Shown here: in pieces, positions 16,842-23,351 of the stretch | Position numbering within the stretch: the stretch's first letter is position 1 | How the letters are laid out: each line of letters begins with the position of its first letter | Assembly: GCA_041167105.1 (NCBI GenBank) | Contig: JBEEGX010000013.1 | Coordinates: 1 to 24,670, forward strand | Origin: JAJPGZ01 sp041167105 | GTDB taxonomy: Bacteria; Verrucomicrobiota; Verrucomicrobiia; Chthoniobacterales; UBA10450 | DNA: 24,670 nt | Direction: 5' to 3' | Program-made: the position numbers and the translations under genes | Notes under the pieces: generated by a model | Told to the model about the DNA's origin: nothing | Databases searched by the model: none | What the model saw: the letters and a program-made list of their open reading frames with translations, nothing else

Positions 16842-17354
16842 ATGAAAACGATTTTTGTTTTGTTCATGTCGCTCGGCATCGCGGCGACCGTTCGCAGCCA
16901 AGATAAAGTCATCGGTGGCGTTGTGCTGCTCCAGCCCGCGTCCGGAAGTCCGGCCAAGGGCACGATCATCTTCAACAAAACCGCGGACGGCGCGAAGGTC
17001 CTTGTCGATCTTGAAGGATTGAAGCCGGGCAAACACGGATTTCATATTCACGAGAAAGGCGATTGCTCCGATCCGAAGGCCGCATCGGCCGGCGCGCATT
17101 TTAATCCCGCGAAGAAACATCACGGCGGTGTCGACACGCCTGAACGTCATGCCGGGGACTTCGGCAACATCGAAGCGGACGCGAGCGGCAAAGCGCATGT
17201 CGAAGTTCAACTCAAAGGCGTAAAATTTGACGGCGCAGATTCGATCATCGGGAAATCGGTCATCGTGCACGATAAGGAAGACGATTTGAAAACCGATCCG
17301 AGCGGGAACTCCGGTGACCGCATTGCGTGTGGCGTGATCGAGCCGATGCAATAA
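16842..17354 (+). CDS. sodC: secreted Cu/Zn superoxide dismutase
   Basis: A 170-residue Cu/Zn SOD with a signal peptide (MKTIFVLFMSLGIAATVRS, cleavage near 19). Predicted ligands are His68, His70 and His143 for Cu, the bridging His86, and His94, His103 and Asp106 for Zn. Cys75 and Cys163 can form the conserved disulfide. Arg160, in the second signature GNSGDRIACGVI, is the active-site Arg. It dismutates superoxide in the periplasm. All metal and catalytic residues are present, so it should be active. It starts 36 bases after the amidase gene and ends 21 bases before the exoribonuclease gene. Confidence 0.94.
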   Translation: MKTIFVLFMSLGIAATVRSQDKVIGGVVLLQPASGSPAKGTIIFNKTADGAKVLVDLEGLKPGKHGFHIHEKGDCSDPKAASAGAHFNPAKKHHGGVDTPERHAGDFGNIEADASGKAHVEVQLKGVKFDGADSIIGKSVIVHDKEDDLKTDPSGNSGDRIACGVIEPMQ

Positions 17355-17366
17355 CCGACGCCGCGC

Positions 17367-17376
17367 AAGATCGACA
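17367..17376 (+). repeat. AAGATCGACA word fused to the yhaM-like start codon
   Basis: The sequence reads AAGATCGACATG, and the last A of the word is the A of the ATG at 17376. It sits exactly as at 9220 on the other strand, in the position expected for a ribosome-binding site. Confidence 0.95.
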
Positions 17377-18404
17377 TGCAACCGCAGCTCATGACGTTGA
17401 GTGAAGTGCGCCGCGCCGCGCAGAACGGCGCGGTGACAGCGCGCGTGCATGTACAGGTCGAGAGCGCGGTCGCGGAATTGACGCGCGAGCAACAGCCGTA
17501 TTGCAAGCTGGGTCTCGCGGATGCGTGCGACCGGATGACGTTGCGCGTCTGGAGCGATCATCCGGCTTACAAGACGTGCAGTGCGCTAACGGGGGAAGAA
17601 TTCATCGAAGTCACGGGCGAATTTCATCAATCGCAGTATGGCATCGACGCGCGCAAGTGGACGGTGCGGCCACTGACGCCGGATGAGCGCGACGCATTGC
17701 TGGAAGGCCCGGAGGAATTGCGCGCGAAGCAGGCGCGTGATTTCGAGTTCGTTAGGCAAACAGCGAATGCGATTGGCGATCCAAGATTGAAAGCGTTGTG
17801 CGCGGCGTTTCTGAGTGAATGGGGCGACCGCTTTCGCCGCACTGCCGCGGCGCGCAATTATCATCACGCGCGCCGCGGCGGATTGGTCGAGCACACCGCG
17901 CAAATGATGCGCACCGCGCTCGCGCTCGCGCCGTTGTATCCAGAGTTGAATGTCGATCTTCTCGTCGCCGGAATTTTATTTCACGACTGCGGCAAGCTTT
18001 GGGAAAACCAATTGCCGGAGAACGGATTTGTCATGGGATACGATGAGCGCGGCGAATTGATGGGACATATCTCGATCGGTTTGGAACTGGTGAATGCGCT
18101 CTGGCGAAAGCTCATTACCGAGAATGATGGCGCATGGAAAAATCTCGCGCCGCCGAGCGAAGATGTGCGTTTGCATTTGCTGCATTTGATCGGCGCGCAT
18201 CACGGCGAAATGCAATTTGGTTCACCCGTTAGTCCAAAAACGCCGGAAGCGATGGCGCTGCATTACATCGACAATCTCGATGCGCGTCTGGAAATGTTCG
18301 CTGCCGGTTACACCACGGCGAAGCCGTTGAGCGATCGCGTTTTCGATCGCGTGCGACCACTGCCGGGCAATCTCGTTAAGTCGCTCGAGAAATTTTCGCC
18401 GTAA
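17376..18404 (+). CDS. YhaM-like 3'-5' exoribonuclease (OB fold plus HD domain)
   Basis: A 342-residue protein with an N-terminal OB-fold nucleic-acid-binding region (about 15-105) and an HD phosphohydrolase domain. Metal-binding motifs are GGLVEHT (H173), FHDCGK (H203, D204), HISIG, HHGEMQFGSP and the terminal LHYIDNLDAR (H296, D299). The string HHGxxxxGSPxxPxTPEAxALHYID is diagnostic of the YhaM/CBF1 family, which degrades single-stranded RNA and DNA from the 3' end. The length is close to the usual family length. Its last 29 bases overlap the 3' end of the convergent methyltransferase gene. The ATG at 17376 is immediately preceded by the dispersed word. Confidence 0.88.
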   Translation: MQPQLMTLSEVRRAAQNGAVTARVHVQVESAVAELTREQQPYCKLGLADACDRMTLRVWSDHPAYKTCSALTGEEFIEVTGEFHQSQYGIDARKWTVRPLTPDERDALLEGPEELRAKQARDFEFVRQTANAIGDPRLKALCAAFLSEWGDRFRRTAAARNYHHARRGGLVEHTAQMMRTALALAPLYPELNVDLLVAGILFHDCGKLWENQLPENGFVMGYDERGELMGHISIGLELVNALWRKLITENDGAWKNLAPPSEDVRLHLLHLIGAHHGEMQFGSPVSPKTPEAMALHYIDNLDARLEMFAAGYTTAKPLSDRVFDRVRPLPGNLVKSLEKFSP

Positions 18405-19173
18405 TTCTGCGGCGCGCTTCGGCGAAATACGTCTCATCGATTTCGAAGCCGATGAATTTTGTCACGCGGCAATTCTTCGCGGCCACGGCCGAGTTTCCGA
18501 TGCCGAGGAATGGATCGAGCATAGTCTTCACCCGCGATGCGCCGTGGAGTTTGATGCAATTTTCCGCGAGCGCGACGGGGAAGGTCGCGGGATGCGGACG
18601 TTCTTTCGCGCGGCTTTGAATGGTTTCATAGGGAACGAACCAGGTATTGCCGCGGCAGCGTCGATCACGTCCGCCTGTGTGCGACCATCGAGAAATATTG
18701 CTCTTGTCCTGATACGGCACGCCTAACGAAAGGCGGTCGATGTCGATCTTGCCCGATTTGGTGAAATGAAAAACGTATTCGTGGCAATCGTTCAGGAATC
18801 GCGGCGAGCTGATCGGTTTGAAATGGCCGAACGTGCGGTCGTCGATCGCGATGGATTTGACCCAGTGAATGCTGTTTTGCAGGACGAACAACTCGCGCAA
18901 AGTCATCACGATTTCGTGCGGCAACATCGGATTCGACGGCGCGGCGCCGACGTTGAGGAAGAATGAGCCGCTGTCTTTCAGCACGCGGCGAATTTGCGCG
19001 GCCCATTCGGCGCACCATTTCAAATACGATTGTCGATCTTGCCGGTCGGAAAATTTTCCGTAGCGAATGCCGAGATTGTAGGGCGGCGATGTGACGACAA
19101 GGTCGACATCTTCATTCGGCAGCTTCGCCATGCCGGTGACGCAATCTTCCAGACGAAGATCGAATTTAGTCAC
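18376..19173 (-). CDS. orphan beta-class DNA methyltransferase (N4-cytosine or N6-adenine)
   Basis: A 265-residue SAM-dependent DNA methyltransferase with beta-class order. Catalytic motif IV TSPPYN (28-33) comes first, a target-recognition region lies in the middle (about 90-190), and motif I DPFLGIGNSA (from 220) is near the end. SPPY favours N4-cytosine, but related TSPPYN enzymes methylate N6-adenine, so the base is undecided. The start is a GTG at 19173, placing DLRLEDC at the usual N-terminus; no ATG fits. No restriction endonuclease or specificity gene is next to it, so it looks like an orphan enzyme. It contains two AAGATCGACA words and one GTTAGGC word. It is convergent with the yhaM-like gene (29-base overlap) and divergent from thiG. 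Confidence 0.9.
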   Translation of the reverse strand: MTKFDLRLEDCVTGMAKLPNEDVDLVVTSPPYNLGIRYGKFSDRQDRQSYLKWCAEWAAQIRRVLKDSGSFFLNVGAAPSNPMLPHEIVMTLRELFVLQNSIHWVKSIAIDDRTFGHFKPISSPRFLNDCHEYVFHFTKSGKIDIDRLSLGVPYQDKSNISRWSHTGGRDRRCRGNTWFVPYETIQSRAKERPHPATFPVALAENCIKLHGASRVKTMLDPFLGIGNSAVAAKNCRVTKFIGFEIDETYFAEARRRITAKISRAT

Positions 19174-19232
19174 GCGAACAAAGTCGCCGAAGCGATTCGA
19201 TTCGTACAGCGAATTCGTTTAAGTTTGCGCCG

Positions 19233-20042
19233 ATGTCGGACAAGCCCTCGAAATTGAAAATTGCCGATCGCGAGTTCACGTCGCGGTTGCTCGTGGGCAC
19301 CGGCAAGTTTGCGTCGAACGAACTCATGCGCGACGCGCTCGTCGCGAGCGGCACCGAAATCGTGACGGTCGCGTTACGGCGTGTCGATCTTTCCGGCAAA
19401 GGCGATCCGTTCGCGAACATTCTCGACTTCATCGATCGCGAAAAATTCCTGCTGTTGCCGAACACGAGCGGGGCGCGCAATGCCGAAGAAGCAGTGCGAC
19501 TGGCGCGGCTCGCGGTCGCGGCGGGAATGCCGAATTGGATCAAGCTCGAGATTCATCCCGATCCCCGATATCTGCTTCCGGATCCGGTGGAGACGCTCGC
19601 GGCGGCAGAGATTCTCGTGAAAGAAGGATTCACGGTGTTGCCCTACATCAATGCCGATCCTGTTTTAGCGAAGCGATTGCAAGACGTCGGCACCGCGACG
19701 GTGATGCCGCTCGGTTCGCCCATCGGAAGTAATCGCGGAATCGAAACGCGACCGCAGATCGAGATCATCATCGAACAGGCGACGGTGCCGGTGGTGGTAG
19801 ATGCGGGATTGGGCGCGCCGAGTCAGGCGGCCGAAGCGATGGAGATGGGCGCGGATGCGGTGCTCGTGAATACCGCGATCGCGATTGCGTCTGATCCGAT
19901 CCGCATGGCGCAATCCTTCAAGAAGGCGGTCGAAGCTGGACGCGAAGCGCGCGAGATCGGTCTTGGTGCGAGATCGACAATCGCCACCGCGACGAGCCCA
20001 CTGACTGGATTTTTTGAAGGTGACGCGTCCATCGAGAATTAA
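19233..20042 (+). CDS. thiG: thiazole synthase
   Basis: A 269-residue ThiG of normal length. Motifs are FTSRLLVGTGKF (15-26), EIVTVALRRVDL, LLPNTSGARNAEEAVRLARL, and NWIKLEIHPDPRYLLPD with the Schiff-base Lys104. Then come GTATVMPLGSPIGSNRG, VVVDAGLGAPSQAAEAMEMGAD and a C-terminal SPLTGFF segment. It condenses 1-deoxyxylulose 5-phosphate, dehydroglycine and ThiS-thiocarboxylate to the thiazole half of thiamin. No thiS, thiH/thiO, thiE or thiC lies nearby, so the pathway is dispersed in this genome. It is divergent from the methyltransferase gene across 59 bases in which I see no thiamin riboswitch. Confidence 0.96.
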   Translation: MSDKPSKLKIADREFTSRLLVGTGKFASNELMRDALVASGTEIVTVALRRVDLSGKGDPFANILDFIDREKFLLLPNTSGARNAEEAVRLARLAVAAGMPNWIKLEIHPDPRYLLPDPVETLAAAEILVKEGFTVLPYINADPVLAKRLQDVGTATVMPLGSPIGSNRGIETRPQIEIIIEQATVPVVVDAGLGAPSQAAEAMEMGADAVLVNTAIAIASDPIRMAQSFKKAVEAGREAREIGLGARSTIATATSPLTGFFEGDASIEN

Positions 20043-20088
20043 CGAAACGAAATAATTTGCACGAGGTTAAAAGATTGACATAATCACG

Positions 20089-20131
20089 CCCCCCCCAGCG
20101 GCAATGAACTTGCTGACTGTTTTGTCCCCCC
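20089..20131 (+). repeat. two poly-C tracts upstream of the secreted protein gene
   Basis: A run of eight C (20089-20096) and a run of six C (20126-20131) lie in the 96-base leader before the ATG at 20139. A TTGACA hexamer at 20075-20080 precedes the first run, but no convincing -10 element is placed for it. Such tracts can change length by slippage. Nothing else recognisable lies in 20043-20138. Confidence 0.6.
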
Positions 20132-20138
20132 GAACAAG

Positions 20139-22628
20139 ATGACGATTCCTACTTTTCGCCGCGTTATTGCGCCTGCGCTGGCACTGGTCTCAGCGGCAGC
20201 TTTGCATCAAAGCGCGTTTCTCCATGCGCAGGGCACGCACGCTCTGCCGGAGAGCGAACATTTCGCCGGCCAGACTGAGCGCGGCGAGCGGGGCGTGTCG
20301 AAACACATGCACGAAATCATGGCCGACCCCGAAGCGAAAGCGCCGCGGCGCCGGACATATTTGAAACGCGAATTTGAGATCCCAGGACGCGAGCAGCGGC
20401 CGCAGGATGCGAATGCAGCATTTGAATCGCATTGGCCGCATCGCGGCGCAGGTCGCTCGGCGAGTGTCGCAACGCCAAGCGCGGCCACGGTCACGCAAGC
20501 GCAATCCGCGCAGACGATCGGCCGGGCATTTCTCGGTGTGACCGGCCCCGCCGAAACCGGCGCATTCCCGCCGGATTCGATGGGCGCCGTCGGTCCGTCG
20601 CAATTCATCGTCTTCGTAAACGGCCGGCTCCGCAGCTTCAATAAAGCGACCGGCACAGCGGACGGCGTGATGAATGTCGATCCGGATGTGTTCTTCAAGT
20701 CGGTCATGACGCCGGCGCCTGTGAATTTCACGAGCGATCCGCAGATTCGCTACGATCGCCTGACGAATCGCTGGTTCCTCATCATCATCGACGTGCCGAG
20801 CAGTTCATCGAGCAACATCGGCGATACGCCGAACCGAATCCTCGTCGCGGTATCCGATGCGGCGAGCGCCGGCGTGATCACGGCGAACACGGTGTGGACA
20901 TTTTATTTCGCGCAACAGAACACGCTTGGCGGCGCGAGCACGGGTGAGTTTCTCGATTACGAATCGCTCGGACTCGACGCGAACGCGCTTTACATCGGCG
21001 GCAACATGTTCGGCGCGACCAGCGGCTCGTTCATCACGACTTCGGCGTTTGTTATTCGCAAGAGCTCGATCCTGAATGGCGGTCCTATTGTCACGACTGC
21101 ATTTCGCAATCTCATCACCGGCGGCGACGGACCGGACAGTCCGCGCGGCGTCGACAATTTCGATCCGAACGCGACCGAAGGTTACATCATTGGACCGAGC
21201 GACAGCGCGTTCGGCCGTTTGATCATGCGTCGCGTCAGCAATCCCGGCGGCACACCGACGATTTCCGGCAATATCGCGATCACGGTGAACGCCACGTCCT
21301 GGCCGATCAAGGTCGACCATTTCGGCAACAGCGGCGGCAGTAACGGCCGACTCGACGCGCTCGACGATCGCCTTTACGCCGCGCAAATTCGCAACGGCCG
21401 TTTGTGGACGGCGCATTCTATATCCGTCACCTCGAGTGGCATCGCTTCCAATTCCGACACCGATCGCCGCAGCGCGGTGCGTTGGTATGAGTTGAGTGTC
21501 CCGGCCGGTTTCGGCACGCCGAGCGTGGTCGAATCGGGAACAATTTTCGACAGCACATTCGGCGTTAGTTCGGCCCGGCAATATTGGATGCCGTCGATTG
21601 GAATTTCGGGCCAGGGTCACGCCGCATTCGGATTCAGCACGGCGGGCTCGCCGTTTCGTGTCGATGTTGCGAAGAGCGGACGATTAGCGACGGACACGCT
21701 CGGCAGCGTCACCGCGCCAACGCTCATCACCAGCAGCACCACCTCGTATAATCCGCCGGGCGACAGCGGCGGCAGCAACGGCCGACGTTGGGGCGATTAC
21801 TCATTCGTCAGCATCGATCCGACCGACGATATGACAATGTGGACCGTGCAGGAATTTTGCGCCGCGAGCAATAGTTACGGCGTCGAAGTCGCGCGCATCG
21901 TCGCGCCTCCGCCTGCAACTCCGGCCTCGGCCGATACCAGTGTCGCGACCGGCCAATCTTCCGTGCACGTCATTATCACCGGCACGTCCACGAACGGCTC
22001 CGGTTTCTTCGATCCGGGCGCTGGGTTCGCCAAACATATTTCCGCGAATGTCACCGGCGGTGTCGTGGTGAATTCGATTACCTATGTCGATCCAACACAT
22101 GTCGATCTTGATCTCGACACCACCAATGCGGCGGAAGGCCCGCAAAATGTCACCGTGACTAATCCGGATGGTCAATCTGCGAACGGCATCGGCGTTTTGT
22201 CGGTCACCAGCGGTGGCAGTTCCACACCGACTCCAACACCGACACCCGCTCCAACAGTAACGCCAACGCCGACGACGACCCCCATTCCGACGCCGACTTC
22301 TACACCGACGCCTACACCCACACCCATTCCTTCCGCAACCGTCGCGACGCCGGAGATTTCACCGAATGGCGGCAGTTTCCGCAGAAAAGTATCGGTGACG
22401 ATCACGTGCGCTACGAGCGGAGCCGCGATCCACTACACGATCGACGGCAGCACGCCCACCGCATCTTCACCGCTTTACACGCAACCGATTCTGCTCAAGA
22501 AATCGGCAGTCGTTAGGGCGATCGCGATCAAGAACGGCAGCACGGACAGCGGCATCGCGTCCGCCAGCTTTTTCGTGAATCGCGTTCGTAAGCCGCCTGC
22601 GACGGCGTTGCGGCCCGACATTTACTGA
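20139..22628 (+). CDS. large secreted protein with PT-rich linker and chitobiase-type C-terminal domain
   Basis: An 829-residue exported protein. The N-terminus has a signal peptide (hydrophobic IAPALALVSAAAL, cleavage near residue 30). A long Gly/Ser-rich region (about 115-585) begins PPDSMGAVGPSQF and looks like a beta-propeller or similar beta-sheet fold. An Ig-like segment follows (about 590-688, ending NVTVTNPDGQSANG, reminiscent of IPT/TIG folds). Next is a Pro-Thr linker (695-731) and a C-terminal CHB_HEX-type domain (about 737-815; IHYTIDGSTPTASSPLY). No catalytic residues are recognisable. It is probably a cell-surface or extracellular protein binding carbohydrate or another ligand. 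Its first two kilobases contain no AAGATCGACA word, the longest gap in the window. The C-terminus overlaps the convergent small gene by seven bases. Confidence 0.8.
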   Translation: MTIPTFRRVIAPALALVSAAALHQSAFLHAQGTHALPESEHFAGQTERGERGVSKHMHEIMADPEAKAPRRRTYLKREFEIPGREQRPQDANAAFESHWPHRGAGRSASVATPSAATVTQAQSAQTIGRAFLGVTGPAETGAFPPDSMGAVGPSQFIVFVNGRLRSFNKATGTADGVMNVDPDVFFKSVMTPAPVNFTSDPQIRYDRLTNRWFLIIIDVPSSSSSNIGDTPNRILVAVSDAASAGVITANTVWTFYFAQQNTLGGASTGEFLDYESLGLDANALYIGGNMFGATSGSFITTSAFVIRKSSILNGGPIVTTAFRNLITGGDGPDSPRGVDNFDPNATEGYIIGPSDSAFGRLIMRRVSNPGGTPTISGNIAITVNATSWPIKVDHFGNSGGSNGRLDALDDRLYAAQIRNGRLWTAHSISVTSSGIASNSDTDRRSAVRWYELSVPAGFGTPSVVESGTIFDSTFGVSSARQYWMPSIGISGQGHAAFGFSTAGSPFRVDVAKSGRLATDTLGSVTAPTLITSSTTSYNPPGDSGGSNGRRWGDYSFVSIDPTDDMTMWTVQEFCAASNSYGVEVARIVAPPPATPASADTSVATGQSSVHVIITGTSTNGSGFFDPGAGFAKHISANVTGGVVVNSITYVDPTHVDLDLDTTNAAEGPQNVTVTNPDGQSANGIGVLSVTSGGSSTPTPTPTPAPTVTPTPTTTPIPTPTSTPTPTPTPIPSATVATPEISPNGGSFRRKVSVTITCATSGAAIHYTIDGSTPTASSPLYTQPILLKKSAVVRAIAIKNGSTDSGIASASFFVNRVRKPPATALRPDIY
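22221..22331 (+). repeat. degenerate Pro-Thr linker repeat in the secreted protein gene
   Basis: A CCN-ACN dicodon array encodes Pro-Thr pairs with a few Ala, Val, Ile and Ser substitutions. It separates the Ig-like segment from the C-terminal CHB_HEX-type domain, a common extracellular linker arrangement. Synonymous codons vary, so it is not a recent perfect tandem expansion. Confidence 0.85.
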
Positions 22629-22864
22629 TAGCGCGCAGCCTGGTCGGGGCGCACGGTCACGTCGTTGTAGAATTCGATCTGCCGCCCACCGAGCCGACGC
22701 ACGGTTTGCCAACCATTCTTCTGCGCGAACCCACGCAGATCATCCGCGCTCAATTGCTTGAGCACGCGCAGCTCCGCCAGATGCGTGATGAAACATTCTG
22801 GCTTCGCCGCCAGAACGCGCGCGATCTTCGTTTCCACCGCGCGCAGTTGACCCGACAAATCCAT
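22622..22864 (-). CDS. small protein of unknown function, second gene of a coupled pair
   Basis: An 80-residue soluble protein beginning MDLSGQLRAVETKIARVL. It has a helical N-terminal half (ITHLAELRVLKQLSADDLRGFAQKNGW) and a short beta-like C-terminus (QTVRRLGGRQIEFYNDVTV). I do not recognise the family. The start at 22864 shares its A with the stop of the upstream gene (TAATG), which supports translational coupling and this start over longer readings. Its 3' end overlaps the secreted protein gene by seven bases on the other strand. A fold like small DNA- or RNA-binding domains is possible but is only a guess. Confidence 0.65.
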   Translation of the reverse strand: MDLSGQLRAVETKIARVLAAKPECFITHLAELRVLKQLSADDLRGFAQKNGWQTVRRLGGRQIEFYNDVTVRPDQAARYQ

Positions 22865-23019
22865 TAACGCTCCACGATGGGGCGCGCGGCGGGAGGGTTG
22901 CGCTTGATCTTGCCGCCGGGCGGCGTCGGCGGCTGTTTCGGTTTGCGATTTAATTTTTGCCCGAGCGCCACCTGCGCTTTGCGGCTCGGCGTTGGTCCAC
23001 GTGCGTTTGGCTTTTCCAT
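22864..23019 (-). CDS. small basic proline-rich protein, first gene of a coupled pair
   Basis: A 51-residue, strongly basic, Pro/Lys/Arg-rich peptide (QKLNRKPKQPPTPPGGKIKR core), probably disordered and perhaps nucleic-acid-binding. The ATG at 23019 is preferred over an upstream in-frame ATG because two copies of AAGATCGACA stand directly before it and the longer reading would have to translate them. The stop overlaps the next ATG as TAATG. I do not recognise a family. Expression is supported only by the gene organisation. Confidence 0.5.
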   Translation of the reverse strand: MEKPNARGPTPSRKAQVALGQKLNRKPKQPPTPPGGKIKRNPPAARPIVER

Positions 23020-23045
23020 TGTCGATCTTAGCGATTGTCGATCTT
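23020..23045 (-). repeat. tandem double AAGATCGACA words before the small-gene pair
   Basis: Two exact copies in the same orientation lie at 23020-23029 and 23036-23045, separated by six bases. On the minus strand the second reads directly into the start codon (AAGATCGACAATG). The site lies between divergent genes, so it is free of coding constraint. Confidence 0.95.
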
Positions 23046-23098
23046 GCATCGCCGCTGCGCAATTTGGCGGACGCACTTTCCCTCGCTAAGTTGCGCGC

Positions 23099-23338
23099 AT
23101 GGTTTCCGAGACAATCGCGCTACGCGGTCACATCATCGATTCGCTTATCCTGCCCAAGGTCCTCGACCAGATCGTGACCGGCGAGGCCGTCTTTAACATC
23201 GTCGAATTTAAAATCGGTCAGAAACGCGTCGATCAGAGCTCGGCCAAGATCGAAATCACCGCCCAGTCGCGCGAGCAACTAGACGAATTGATCGGCCGCC
23301 TGCGCGAACACGGCGCAGAAATCAGCCGCGAAGCGTAA
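23099..23338 (+). CDS. stand-alone LOR/SDH-type N-terminal domain protein
   Basis: A 79-residue protein resembling the small LOR/SDH conserved domain (Saccharop_dh_N-like). Recognisable segments are ETIALRGHIIDSLILPKVLD, the ferredoxin-like strand FNIVEFKIGQKR, AKIEITAQSREQLDELI and the closing EHGAE. In archaeal LOR/SDH (TIGR00300-like) proteins and cyanobacterial AgrE/ArgZ this domain is joined to a Rossmann-fold ornithine cyclodeaminase region. Here it stands alone, 13 bases upstream of an arginine dihydrolase-like gene. A regulatory or subunit role for that enzyme is a reasonable inference. The full short domain is present and there is no frameshift into the next gene. Family assignment is from recall of motif patterns. 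Confidence 0.72.
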   Translation: MVSETIALRGHIIDSLILPKVLDQIVTGEAVFNIVEFKIGQKRVDQSSAKIEITAQSREQLDELIGRLREHGAEISREA

Positions 23339-23339
23339 T

Positions 23340-23349
23340 TGTCGATCTT
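23340..23349 (-). repeat. AAGATCGACA word between the LOR-domain and dihydrolase genes
   Basis: An exact minus-orientation copy fills most of the 13-base gap between the two genes, ending two bases before the ATG at 23352. It replaces any recognisable Shine-Dalgarno for the dihydrolase gene. Confidence 0.95.
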
Positions 23350-23351
23350 GT

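Noticed and set aside
19174..19232. Thiamin (TPP) riboswitch upstream of thiG
   Set aside because: The 59-base gap is too short for a THI box and no CUGAGA-type core is present.
20075..20102. A sigma70-type promoter with -35 TTGACA before the secreted protein gene
   Set aside because: No acceptable -10 hexamer occurs at 16-18 bases downstream; the poly-C run occupies the spacer, so a promoter call cannot be supported.
20805..21620. A 271-residue open frame opposite the secreted protein gene
   Set aside because: Composition (Arg/Ala/Asp) fits an antisense shadow; the plus-strand frame has a signal peptide and domain order.
22221..22331. Pro-Thr codon array as a recombination or minisatellite element
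   Set aside because: The codons are degenerate and it sits precisely between two extracellular domains, which a protein linker explains.
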